From an uncultured Clostridia bacterium (GTDB lineage: Bacteria; Bacillota; Clostridia; UMGS1810), in contig CAKSFP010000009.1 of the NCBI GenBank assembly GCA_934454585.1, positions 1-64,000 on the forward strand: 64,000 nt of DNA, read 5' to 3'. Numbering within the stretch: position 1 is the first letter of the stretch; each line of letters starts with the position of its first letter. A program made the translations under genes and the position numbers. Below the pieces are notes generated by a model. That model saw nothing but the letters and a program-made list of their open reading frames with translations. It was not told the DNA's origin and did not search any database. This document shows, one piece after another, positions 26,966 to 35,257 of the stretch.

Positions 26966-29263
26966 CTATATGTCCTGAGTCGGCACAAAAGAATATCCAA
27001 CTTTAACAGCTGTCTTTTGCGATATTACTTTTCCTGACCTGTCAGTTACTCTGTATGACTTAATAATTCCATTATCCCACATTGCGTCCACAACATATCC
27101 GCCTCTTGCGCACAAGCCCTTGAACGAACCGCTTTTCCAACTATCAGGAAGCGCCGGCAGCAGTGTTATCTCACCGTTTATACTTTGCAGAAGCATCTCG
27201 GCAATTCCCGACATTATTCCGTAATTTCCATCAATTTGAAAAGGCGGATGCGAGTCGAGCAAACTGTCGTAAATATTGTTTTGAATCAATTTATCCAGCA
27301 TTTCCGCTGCCGGATTTCCTTTATGTAGCCTTGCCCAAAGATGTATTACCCAGCTTCCGCTCCAGCCGGTCTGTCCTCCGCCGTTTTTGAGTCTTTTTAC
27401 TATAGAACGCTCTGCCGCCTTATAAAGTTCCGGGGTATTTTCGCTTATCATATCTGACGGATACAACCCGTACAAATGAGACAGATGTCTGTGGCCGGGA
27501 TCGACCTCTTCAAATTCTTTGAAGTATTCGCAGATTGTCCCATCCGAAGCAATTTTAATCGGATAAAGCCTTGGCAACACATTTTTTATTTGTGTGCATA
27601 TCTCATCATCGAGATTTAATATTTTTTGCATTTTAAGCAAATTGTTAAATAGTTCCTTTATTATGGACATATCCATGGTTGAAGCTATACATATGCCACA
27701 AACTCTTTTTTCTTTATCGTAGAAATGATTTTCCGGAGATATAGAAGGCATTGTCACCAAATATCCATCCTTATCCTCAACAAGCCAGTCAAGCATAAAT
27801 TCTGCCGCTTTTTTGGTTATAGGAAATGCTTTCTCTTCCAAAAATCTCAAGTCACCCGTAAAGCAGTAGCGTTCCCATAAATCTCTGCATATCCATGCAC
27901 CTGCCATTGGCCAGTATCCCGAATCGGCCCCAAAAGGCATCGGCAGAGTATGCCGCCAAATATCAGAATTATGATTGACGCAAAAACCTCTGCATCCAAA
28001 ATGTTTTTGAGCCGTTTCAACACCGGCAACAGAAAATTCTTCTGCCATTTTCAAAAACGGTTCATGACATTCCGATAAATTGCAGGTTTCGGCACCCCAA
28101 TAATTCATTTGTGTGTTTACATTTGTTGTATATCCTCCGTACCACGCCTGCTGATATATTCCGCTCCATATTCCAAATAAACCGGTCGGCTGTGTTCCCT
28201 CTCTCGATCCGGCAATCATGAGATATTTTCCGAAATTAAAAAGCAATTCATAAAGACCTTTGTCAGCTCTCCCGTTTTTGAACTGTTCAAGCCTTTTATC
28301 AGTTGTTATCTCCTCTTTTGAACACTCATCGTCAATTTGAATCATGCTTCTTTCATATAGCTTTTTGTAATCCTCCATATGTGCCTTTAACAAGCGGTCA
28401 AAGCCTTTTTCAACCGCATTTTCCAAAACAGATTTACAATCTATTTGCCCACGCGGATTTTCGGAAAAGCTGATAAAATCAGTGCCCAAAGTTATATAAA
28501 AAATTACTTCATCAGCACCATCTATAACTATTTTGTTGTCTATAAACCTTAGCTGTCCATTGTGTATCTCGGACTTTATTCCCAGTTTATAACTAATGCT
28601 CGGTTTGTCATCATACACATCAAAATTGATTGTTTCATCTGTTGATCCCATATGTGACGGTGCTTTTCCGGTTATATAAAGAATATTGTTTTCTATATAC
28701 TTTTTAATAGGGACATCACTCTCAAAATCAGCTGTCAGTTTTATTGCTCTCTCTTTATCCGCAGTTATTTTCATAACCATCACATTGTCGGGTTTTGATA
28801 TAAAAATCACGCGTTTATATGATGGATCGCGTTTATATGACGGATTTTCGTTTTGATTCAAATACGACAACCTTTTATACTCAACATTCATCACCGCTTC
28901 TTCCAAGGACAAAGTTCGCTTATAATCACTGTACAATCCGCCTCTTTCTCTAAAGCGAATATTCATAAAGCCCACCGGAAGATATGACTCGGAATGTTCA
29001 CCCATAAGATAATTATCCATGTACTTTTTTGTTTCAAAATATTTTTCTTCAAAAAGCATCTTTCTTGCTTGCGGCAAATATTCTTTTTTGGACTCAATCG
29101 GATATGGCCTTACAGTCCCGCTCCAAAATGTGTCATGATTAAGCTGTATCGTTTCATGGTCAACACCGCCGTATACCATTGCACCAATATGCCCGTTTCC
29201 TAACGGCATTGCATTTTCCCAAACATCTGCCGGTTTGCAGTAATATAATGTTGTGTTATTCAT
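26966..29263 (-). CDS. GH95 glycoside hydrolase (alpha-L-fucosidase or alpha-L-galactosidase)
   Basis: This 765-aa enzyme starts at the ATG at 29263 with GGAGG five bases upstream. The N-terminus (MPLGNGHIGAMVYGG, then NHDTFWSG) is the GH95 hallmark. The known catalytic signature is complete: NVNTQMNYW near residue 381 (the paired Asn that act as the base), SPEN near 511 (acid Glu) and QIDGNYG near 679 (Asp). There is no signal peptide, so it works on imported oligosaccharides. GH95 enzymes cleave alpha-1,2-linked L-fucose or L-galactose, found in side chains of xyloglucan, rhamnogalacturonan and host glycans. It is transcribed separately from the importer operon, behind the ppdK terminator. 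Its own promoter is weak or unclear. Confidence 0.88.
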   Translation of the reverse strand: MNNTTLYYCKPADVWENAMPLGNGHIGAMVYGGVDHETIQLNHDTFWSGTVRPYPIESKKEYLPQARKMLFEEKYFETKKYMDNYLMGEHSESYLPVGFMNIRFRERGGLYSDYKRTLSLEEAVMNVEYKRLSYLNQNENPSYKRDPSYKRVIFISKPDNVMVMKITADKERAIKLTADFESDVPIKKYIENNILYITGKAPSHMGSTDETINFDVYDDKPSISYKLGIKSEIHNGQLRFIDNKIVIDGADEVIFYITLGTDFISFSENPRGQIDCKSVLENAVEKGFDRLLKAHMEDYKKLYERSMIQIDDECSKEEITTDKRLEQFKNGRADKGLYELLFNFGKYLMIAGSREGTQPTGLFGIWSGIYQQAWYGGYTTNVNTQMNYWGAETCNLSECHEPFLKMAEEFSVAGVETAQKHFGCRGFCVNHNSDIWRHTLPMPFGADSGYWPMAGAWICRDLWERYCFTGDLRFLEEKAFPITKKAAEFMLDWLVEDKDGYLVTMPSISPENHFYDKEKRVCGICIASTMDMSIIKELFNNLLKMQKILNLDDEICTQIKNVLPRLYPIKIASDGTICEYFKEFEEVDPGHRHLSHLYGLYPSDMISENTPELYKAAERSIVKRLKNGGGQTGWSGSWVIHLWARLHKGNPAAEMLDKLIQNNIYDSLLDSHPPFQIDGNYGIMSGIAEMLLQSINGEITLLPALPDSWKSGSFKGLCARGGYVVDAMWDNGIIKSYRVTDRSGKVISQKTAVKVGYSFVPTQDI

Positions 29264-29357
29264 CAAATCCTCCGTTCTGCTAACACTGTAGCAATTTATA
29301 AAAAATTAGGCAAAACTAAATATATCATACCACATCAAAAAAATCAAGGTTTGAATC

Positions 29358-29396
29358 TAAAAAGAGCTGCCGAAATCAATCCTACAGCTCTTAAGT
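29358..29396 (-). terminator. Rho-independent terminator of ppdK
   Basis: Arms AAGAGCTG and CAGCTCTT (29392-29385 and 29369-29362) enclose a 15-base loop and run into a TTTTTA tract on the minus strand. It lies about 125 bases beyond the ppdK stop. Confidence 0.65.
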
Positions 29397-29417
29397 TTTA
29401 GATATACATAATAATTT

Positions 29418-29504
29418 TTAAGTCGCTCCATTTATAAATTCGTTGTTTCGGACAATACTTACGAAAGTGTTCTTCAGCATTGCTCCGTCGAATTGTAAAT
29501 TCAT
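29418..29504 (-). CDS. Possible 28-residue ORF between ppdK and its terminator
   Basis: An ATG at 29504 opens a 28-codon frame (beginning MNLQFDGAMLKN) that ends at 29418, inside the ppdK 3' region before the terminator. There is no clear ribosome binding site and I recognise no family. An overlapping frame in the same strand also stays open across the region. It could be a leaderless remnant, a repeat unit or chance. It is included only because the interval is otherwise empty. Confidence 0.15.
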   Translation of the reverse strand: MNLQFDGAMLKNTFVSIVRNNEFINGAT

Positions 29505-29521
29505 ACAACTTTTCGAAATTA

Positions 29522-32155
29522 TTATTTCCTGCCTTCGTTAATTGCAGCCTGAGCAGCAGCAAGGCGTGCAATCGGGATTCTGAACGGCGAGCATGAAACA
29601 TAGGTAAGACCGATGTTATGGCAGAACTCAACCGTTGACGGATCGCCGCCGTGCTCTCCGCAGATACCGAAGTGCATATTCGGGCGAACAGACTTACCGA
29701 GATCGACAGCCATTTTCATAAGCTTGCCGACACCGTTCTGGTCTACCTTAGCAAACGGATCGTTCTCGAAAATCTTGTTGTCATAGTAAGAATCAAGGAA
29801 CTTGCCTGCATCGTCACGCGAGAATCCGAATGTCATCTGTGTGAGGTCGTTTGTACCGAAGCAGAAGAATTCAGCCTCTTTTGCGATTTCGTCAGCTGTA
29901 AGAGCAGCTCTCGGAATCTCAATCATTGTGCCCACTTCATACTTAAGCTCAACGCCCGCATCTGCGATAACCTTGTCGGCAACCGCTACAACAGTCTTCT
30001 TAACATGCTTGAGCTCCTTGGCATCGCCGATGAGCGGAATCATGATCTCGGGAACAATGTTGTAATCGGGGTGCTTTTTATTTACATTGATAGCAGCCTT
30101 TATAACAGCCTCTGTCTGCATAGCGGCAATCTCGGGGTATGTTACCGCGAGGCGGCAGCCACGGTGTCCCATCATAGGATTGGACTCGTGCAGACCTGAG
30201 ATGATAGCCTTGATTTCATCAACAGTCTTGCCCTTAGCGCCGGCAAGTGCCTTGATGTCCTTCTCCTCGGTCGGAACGAACTCGTGAAGCGGAGGATCCA
30301 GGAATCTGATGGTAACGGGGAATCCGCCCATAGCCTCGTAGAGAGCCTCAAAGTCGCCCTGCTGCATGGGTTCGAGTTTAGCAAGTGCAGCCTCTCTCTC
30401 CTCAGCTGTGTCAGAGCAAATCATCTCTCTGAATGTGCCTATTCTGTCCTCATCAAAGAACATATGCTCGGTTCTGCAAAGACCGATACCCTCTGCACCA
30501 AGCTCTTTAGCTTTTTTAGCGTCTGTCGGTGTGTCGGCGTTTGTTCTAACCTGGAGCTTTCTGTACTTGTCTGCCCAAGCCATGATTCTGCCGAACTCAC
30601 CGCCGATTGTTGCGTCAACAGTCGGGATTACGCCGTCATATATGTTACCGGTGGAACCGTCGAGCGAAATGAAATCTCCCTCGTGGAATTCCTTGCCGTT
30701 GAGTGTGAACTTCTTGTTTGCTTCATCCATAACGATGTCGCCGCAGCCGGATACACAGCAAGTACCCATACCACGCGCAACAACCGCAGCGTGAGATGTC
30801 ATACCGCCTCTAACGGTGAGTATGCCCTGTGCAGCCTTCATGCCTTCGATATCCTCGGGAGAGGTCTCGAGACGAACGAGGATAACCTTTTCGCCATTAG
30901 CAGCCCAAGTCTTTGCGTCATCTGCGGTGAACACAATCTTACCGCAAGCGGCTCCGGGGGATGCGCCGAGTGCTCTTGCCATAGGCTCAGCGGATTTGAG
31001 CGCCTTTGCGTCAAACTGAGGATGGAGCAGAGTATCGAGGTTTCTCGGGTCTATCATAGCCACAGCCTCTTCCTCGGTTCTCATGCCTTCGTCAACGAGG
31101 TCGCAGGCAATCTTGAGGGCAGCCTGAGCTGTTCTCTTACCGTTTCTGGTCTGGAGCATATAAAGCTTTCTGTCCTGGATGGTGAACTCCATGTCCTGCA
31201 TATCACGATAGTGATTCTCCAGTGTGGAGCAAACTTCCTTGAACTGATTGAACACTTCCGGCATAACTTCTGCAAGTGCGGAAATCGGCTGAGGTGTTCT
31301 AACGCCGGCAACAACATCCTCGCCCTGTGCGTTCATAAGGAACTCACCCATGAGCTTCTTTTCGCCTGTTGCAGGGTCTCTTGTGAATGCAACACCGGTA
31401 CCGGATTCATCCGACCAGTTACCGAATGCCATCTCCTGTACATTGACAGCAGTACCCCATGAATAAGGAATATCGTTATCACGACGATATACATTCGCTC
31501 TGGGGTTGTCCCATGAACGGAATACGGCTTTTACCGCACCCATGAGCTGCTCCTTGGGATCGTCCGGGAAATCCTGACCGATCTTGGACTTATATTCTGC
31601 CTTAAACTGATCCGCAAGAATCTTAAGGTCTTCCGCAGTAAGGTCAACATCCTGTGTTACGCCCTTTTCTGCTTTCATTTTGTCGATAAGCTCTTCAAAG
31701 TATTTTTTGCCGACTTCCATAACAACATCGGAATACATCTGAATGAATCTTCTGTAGCAGTCACGAGCCCATCTTTCGTTGCCGGTTTTCTTTGCAACCA
31801 CCTCAACAACTTCCTCGTTGAGACCGAGGTTGAGGATTGTGTCCATCATACCGGGCATCGATGCTCTTGCACCGGAGCGAACGGATACGAGAAGCGGATT
31901 CTCTTTATCGCCGAATTTTTTGCCGGTGATAGCTTCCATCTTTGTTATGTGCTCGTTGATCTGAGCCTGAATCTCATCGTTAATCTTTCTGCCGTCCTCA
32001 TAATACTGAGTGCAGGCTTCCGTTGAGATTGTGAAGCCCTGGGGCACAGGCAGCCCGAGATTTGTCATCTCAGCAAGGTTTGCGCCCTTACCACCGAGAA
32101 GTTCACGCATTGTTGCATTACCTTCGGTAAAAAGGTATACATACTTTTTAGCCAT
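29522..32155 (-). CDS. ppdK: Pyruvate, phosphate dikinase
   Basis: The 877-aa length is that of bacterial PPDK. The ATG at 32155 follows GGAGG; an ATG five codons earlier overlaps the ribosome binding site and is rejected. The N-terminal nucleotide-binding domain starts KYVYLFTEGNATMRELLGGKGANLAEM. The swivelling phosphohistidine domain has GGMTSHAAVVARG with His455, the same position as in the Clostridium symbiosum enzyme. The C-terminal PEP/pyruvate barrel carries GICRTEHMF-like and CGEHGGDP motifs. The enzyme interconverts pyruvate, ATP and phosphate with PEP, AMP and pyrophosphate in the cytoplasm, a common glycolytic or gluconeogenic bypass in anaerobic Clostridia. It appears monocistronic, between the recO operon and the GH95 gene. 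Confidence 0.96.
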   Translation of the reverse strand: MAKKYVYLFTEGNATMRELLGGKGANLAEMTNLGLPVPQGFTISTEACTQYYEDGRKINDEIQAQINEHITKMEAITGKKFGDKENPLLVSVRSGARASMPGMMDTILNLGLNEEVVEVVAKKTGNERWARDCYRRFIQMYSDVVMEVGKKYFEELIDKMKAEKGVTQDVDLTAEDLKILADQFKAEYKSKIGQDFPDDPKEQLMGAVKAVFRSWDNPRANVYRRDNDIPYSWGTAVNVQEMAFGNWSDESGTGVAFTRDPATGEKKLMGEFLMNAQGEDVVAGVRTPQPISALAEVMPEVFNQFKEVCSTLENHYRDMQDMEFTIQDRKLYMLQTRNGKRTAQAALKIACDLVDEGMRTEEEAVAMIDPRNLDTLLHPQFDAKALKSAEPMARALGASPGAACGKIVFTADDAKTWAANGEKVILVRLETSPEDIEGMKAAQGILTVRGGMTSHAAVVARGMGTCCVSGCGDIVMDEANKKFTLNGKEFHEGDFISLDGSTGNIYDGVIPTVDATIGGEFGRIMAWADKYRKLQVRTNADTPTDAKKAKELGAEGIGLCRTEHMFFDEDRIGTFREMICSDTAEEREAALAKLEPMQQGDFEALYEAMGGFPVTIRFLDPPLHEFVPTEEKDIKALAGAKGKTVDEIKAIISGLHESNPMMGHRGCRLAVTYPEIAAMQTEAVIKAAINVNKKHPDYNIVPEIMIPLIGDAKELKHVKKTVVAVADKVIADAGVELKYEVGTMIEIPRAALTADEIAKEAEFFCFGTNDLTQMTFGFSRDDAGKFLDSYYDNKIFENDPFAKVDQNGVGKLMKMAVDLGKSVRPNMHFGICGEHGGDPSTVEFCHNIGLTYVSCSPFRIPIARLAAAQAAINEGRK

Positions 32156-32448
32156 TAAAACTACCTCCATTTTTCTTTTTGAAACGCTTACATTACACGC
32201 TATTGTTAATTTTATAACATATGAGAATAAAAATCCAGTGTTTTTTCGAATTTTTTTTGTTTTTTTCGTTTTTTTTATACTATAGACAAAAAATGCACTG
32301 AATTTATTGTATTTATGTACAGTTTATAGTTAGTTTTCACAGTGGATGCAAAGGTTTATTTGTGCGAATCTTCAGTCCTCACGGGACCGCATCTACAGTT
32401 CAAACGCCTTTTCACAAATCATAATTCTTACATTCCCTCTGCAGTCCG
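32156..32448. other. Intergenic region recO-ppdK, strongly structured
   Basis: No gene is seen. On the minus strand, 32370-32410 contains nested inverted repeats: ATTTGTG with CACAAAT outside, and GTCC-loop-GGAC inside. GATGC and AAAGG can alternatively pair with GCATC and CCTTT further 3'. An arm CAGTGCA followed by TTTTTT lies near 32290 and may end recO transcription. The ppdK promoter is probably at a TATAAA near 32213, but no convincing -35 hexamer is visible. Confidence 0.45.
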
Positions 32449-33225
32449 TCAGTTCACAAGATTTTCGAAATACTGCGCCGAAGTCGGTGCAATATCCGTC
32501 TGCGCCGCAAGGTATTCGGCGGTTATTTCCGAAAGTCGGGTGCATATGCCCGGCGGCATTTTTATCGCAAACACCGCACGCGAATCCGCGTTACATATGC
32601 GATATAGCGCCGCATGGATATCCCTCGTTATCGGTACAAGCAAGTCAGTCCCCGTTTTCTCCCCTTCGTTGCAGTCGCGGCAGAGCACAAAACCCGATGT
32701 TATGTCAAAATATTCGATATTTTTGTTGGTTCCGCATATACCGCATTTTGCGCACTCGGGCATATAGCCGAACTCGCAGGCTGTCTTGAGCTCGAATATC
32801 GCCTTAAGACGACAGAGCTCACACTTAAAATCCGCACCCCCCGCATCGGTCTTCGATATCATATAAAGAGTGTTCAATATAAAGCGAAAATATTCGTCCT
32901 CGACGGGAAATTCATCCGGAATCGCATTAACAATATCCGATATGTAGGTGGCGAGCGCCACCTTCTCCACGGAATCGCGCAGAGAAAAGAAATTTTCGCA
33001 AAGCTGCGCGGTCACGGGATAGTACATTCCTGTTTTCCTCTCGAACACAAAATCCGAGAGACAAAACAGTTGCATAGCCGCAAAGCACTTGTGCTTTTGA
33101 CTGCGTATTCCCTTGGCCATCACAGTTATCTTGCCGCCCTCCGTCGTGAGAACGGTAAAAATCCTGTCGTTATCATTAAGATTGATTGTCTTTATTATCA
33201 AGCCTCTTGTTTTCATCTGCACCAT
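32449..33225 (-). CDS. recO: DNA repair protein RecO
   Basis: This 258-aa protein begins with the OB-fold segment TRGLIIKTINLNDNDRIFTVLT and has the Cys pattern CAKC-G-ICG followed by FVLCRDC (near residues 155-185) expected of the zinc-binding C-terminal domain. RecO promotes annealing and loads RecA in the RecFOR pathway. The ATG at 33225 has AAGGCGG nine bases upstream; the ATG three codons later is also possible. Either start lies inside the yqzL coding region in another frame, so translation is probably coupled. It is the last gene of the yqfC-to-recO operon. Confidence 0.93.
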   Translation of the reverse strand: MVQMKTRGLIIKTINLNDNDRIFTVLTTEGGKITVMAKGIRSQKHKCFAAMQLFCLSDFVFERKTGMYYPVTAQLCENFFSLRDSVEKVALATYISDIVNAIPDEFPVEDEYFRFILNTLYMISKTDAGGADFKCELCRLKAIFELKTACEFGYMPECAKCGICGTNKNIEYFDITSGFVLCRDCNEGEKTGTDLLVPITRDIHAALYRICNADSRAVFAIKMPPGICTRLSEITAEYLAAQTDIAPTSAQYFENLVN

Positions 33226-33325
33226 GTGTTTTTACCGCCTTATCAGTCTTTGACTCCGCATACATGAGATACTTGTCCACTCTGCCCGATTTGTAAAATT
33301 CACTCCAGAGTTCATCACTGTTCAT
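33176..33325 (-). CDS. yqzL: YqzL-family small protein
   Basis: A 49-codon frame starts at the ATG at 33325 with GGAGG seven bases upstream and ends at 33176. The product opens MNSDELWSEFYKSGRVDKYL, which matches the short YqzL-type proteins (D-E-L-W-x-x-F-x-x-T/S-G) encoded between era and recO in Bacillus and Clostridia. The C-terminal 25 residues are charged and probably disordered. The last 50 bases overlap the start of recO in a different frame. Function is unknown. Gene position and N-terminal motif together make the call fairly secure. Confidence 0.8.
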   Translation of the reverse strand: MNSDELWSEFYKSGRVDKYLMYAESKTDKAVKTHGADENKRLDNKDNQS

Positions 33326-33377
33326 ATGTTTTTCCTCCGGCATCATTGATAGTTTTATGATACCCGAAAGACAAGTC

Positions 33378-34304
33378 TTATATATCGGAAATATCTGTCT
33401 TGTTTTCGTTCTTTATGCCGAGTTCCCTCATGAGGCTCTCGGAGTTGCGCCAGTCCTGCTTAACCTTGACCCACAGTTCGAGGTACACCTTTGCGTCGAG
33501 CATTTTCTCACAATCCATGCGCGACAGAGTGCCTATTCGCTTGAGCATGGTGCCGCCGGCACCTATGATTATGCCCTTGTGCGACGATTTTTCGCAATAT
33601 ATGTTTGCGCTTATATTATATGTCGGTTTATTATCATCACCGTTATATTTCATCTGTACCACCTCGACGGCTATTCCGTGAGGGACCTCTTTGTCAAGGA
33701 GTCTGAGAGTTTTTTCGCGGATGATTTCCGCAACAACCTGTTTTTCCTGTTGGTCGGTTATCATATCCTCGGGATAGAACATCGGCCCCTCGTCAAGAGA
33801 GTCTTTCAGAAGTTTTTTCAGCTCGTCCACTCCGTCACCTGTTTTTGCGCTGATGGGGATGATGTCCGCAAACGAATGAAGTTCGCTGTAGAATTGGATA
33901 ACCGGCAGCAGTTCATCATGGCGAACGGTATCGGATTTGTTTATGACAAGTATGCACGGAATGTCGCCAATTTTGTCCATAATTGCGCGCTCTGCACCGT
34001 TTGACACCGCGTCCGGCTCAACCACCATAACAAGCATATCCACATCCGCAATGGCATCTCCGACGGCTTTCACCATGGTTTGTCCGAGTTTGTTCTTGGG
34101 TTTGTGGAAACCGGGCGTATCAAGAAAAACCATCTGCGATTCATCATCCGTCATAATTGCAAGTACCTTGCCGCGCGTGGTCTGAGGCTTAGGCGAGGTA
34201 ATGGCAATCTTCTGCCCCACAATGGCATTGAGCAAAGTGGACTTGCCTACATTTGGCTTGCCGACTATACCGACGAAACCCGACTTAAAAGTTTTTGTTT
34301 GCAT
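33378..34304 (-). CDS. era: GTPase Era
   Basis: This 308-aa protein has the Era GTPase motifs GKPNVGKS (G1, near residue 16), DTPGFHKP (G3) and NKSD (G4, near 126), followed by the C-terminal KH domain with GIIIGAGGTMLKRIG near 240. Era binds the 3' end of 16S rRNA and is needed for small-subunit assembly. The start at 34304 follows GAGG and lies three bases beyond the dgkA stop. Neighbours match the standard Firmicutes order. Confidence 0.97.
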   Translation of the reverse strand: MQTKTFKSGFVGIVGKPNVGKSTLLNAIVGQKIAITSPKPQTTRGKVLAIMTDDESQMVFLDTPGFHKPKNKLGQTMVKAVGDAIADVDMLVMVVEPDAVSNGAERAIMDKIGDIPCILVINKSDTVRHDELLPVIQFYSELHSFADIIPISAKTGDGVDELKKLLKDSLDEGPMFYPEDMITDQQEKQVVAEIIREKTLRLLDKEVPHGIAVEVVQMKYNGDDNKPTYNISANIYCEKSSHKGIIIGAGGTMLKRIGTLSRMDCEKMLDAKVYLELWVKVKQDWRNSESLMRELGIKNENKTDISDI

Positions 34305-34306
34305 AA

Positions 34307-34759
34307 TTATTTTTTCCTCCGTATCTCAAACAATACACCGCTCACATACAAAAATCCGAAAGCTATGTACACCCAAAAGAGCGGCGTGGTTAAGTATTCA
34401 AAAAGCACCGTCCAGAAATGACCGTGGTTATAGAACAGTATTATTCCGGTGAGCGCCGCGGTTACGGCTGATATGAGCACTGCGCCGGCGGCAACATCCT
34501 TTGCGGCCTTGGCATAGTCGTTGTAACCCTTTGCCGTCATATCAACCACGCTCTCGAGAGCGGTGTTGAACATCTCAGATATCAGCACAAACGCTATGGT
34601 AAACGCCAACACGAGTTTTTCTATGCCGCTCAGACCGTATCTGCACGCAAGAATCACTGCGCTGAGCGCAGCAAAAGTGTGAAAACGAAAATTGCGCTGT
34701 GTGGCTATGCAGTACTTAACGCCCATAAAAGCGTATTTGAAACTTTTCAAAAAAGCCAT
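34307..34759 (-). CDS. dgkA: Diacylglycerol/undecaprenol kinase, DgkA family, long form
   Basis: The 150-aa membrane protein carries the family motif EMFNTALESVVD (near residue 62) and NFRFHTFAALSAVI at the first membrane segment, with three or four hydrophobic helices. In Gram-positive bacteria this family mainly phosphorylates undecaprenol to recycle the cell-wall lipid carrier. It lies between ybeY and era as in Bacillus subtilis, with 10 bases to ybeY. It is longer than many homologues because of an added C-terminal helix (PLFWVYIAFGFLYVSGVLFEI). Confidence 0.92.
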   Translation of the reverse strand: MAFLKSFKYAFMGVKYCIATQRNFRFHTFAALSAVILACRYGLSGIEKLVLAFTIAFVLISEMFNTALESVVDMTAKGYNDYAKAAKDVAAGAVLISAVTAALTGIILFYNHGHFWTVLFEYLTTPLFWVYIAFGFLYVSGVLFEIRRKK

Positions 34760-34769
34760 GGTATATCTC

Positions 34770-35255
34770 CTATCTCGTCAAGCCGAGTTTTTCAAGTGTT
34801 GCTTCCTCATGACGGCGCATCACTTCCCTCTCGCCGTCTGTCTCATGATCGTGTCCGAGCAAATGCAGTATCGAGTGGCAAACCAAAAAACCGACTTCAC
34901 GCTCAAACGAATGACCGTATTCTATGCTCTGTTCACGGGCACGCTCAAGACTGAGCACGACATCGCCGAGGATATATTTTCCCTCAAACACATCACCGCA
35001 GCTCTCCTCAAGCTCTCCGCCGTCAAACTCCAGCACGGGGAAAGAGAGGACATCTGTTGACCTGTCCACACCGCGAAACTCCCTGTTTATCTCATGGATG
35101 CGCTCGTTATCCACCAGTGTCACGCTCACCATGCAGTCATGCTCAAAATTCTGTTCCTCAATAGCAGCGTTCACCACATCGCAGATGAGTTTTTCCAATT
35201 TTTCGTCGCAGTTAATCTTGTCCTGCTCGTTCTCCAATGTAATCTCTGTATTCAT
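34770..35255 (-). CDS. ybeY: Endoribonuclease YbeY
   Basis: This 161-aa protein contains the zinc site HSILHLLGHDH near residue 127, with three His ligands, and the upstream NREFRGVDRSTDVLSFP motif of the family. YbeY takes part in 16S rRNA 3'-end maturation and ribosome quality control. The start at 35255 is three bases after the phoH stop, and dgkA follows within ten bases, so the genes are tightly coupled. Confidence 0.96.
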   Translation of the reverse strand: MNTEITLENEQDKINCDEKLEKLICDVVNAAIEEQNFEHDCMVSVTLVDNERIHEINREFRGVDRSTDVLSFPVLEFDGGELEESCGDVFEGKYILGDVVLSLERAREQSIEYGHSFEREVGFLVCHSILHLLGHDHETDGEREVMRRHEEATLEKLGLTR

Positions 35256-35257
35256 GA

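Noticed and set aside
29267..29330. Partial match to the AraC1 operator before GH95 (TGCC and TTTATA blocks)
   Set aside because: The spacing differs by two bases, the TGTCTATTG block is absent and no TATAAT lies at the right distance.
30284..31462. Plus-strand open frame of 392 codons opposite ppdK
   Set aside because: ppdK is unambiguous on the other strand and this frame has no family features.
32185..32202. cre-like sequence TGTAAGCGTTTCA before ppdK
   Set aside because: It is one base too short for the symmetric CcpA consensus, so I do not count it as a site.
32280..32300. TTTTGTCTAT upstream of ppdK, shared with the AraC1 operator
   Set aside because: Only ten bases match, inside a T-rich context, and the remaining operator blocks are missing.
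32360..32410. Hammerhead-like CTGAAGA in the recO-ppdK interval
   Set aside because: The conserved GAAA segment and the required helices are missing.
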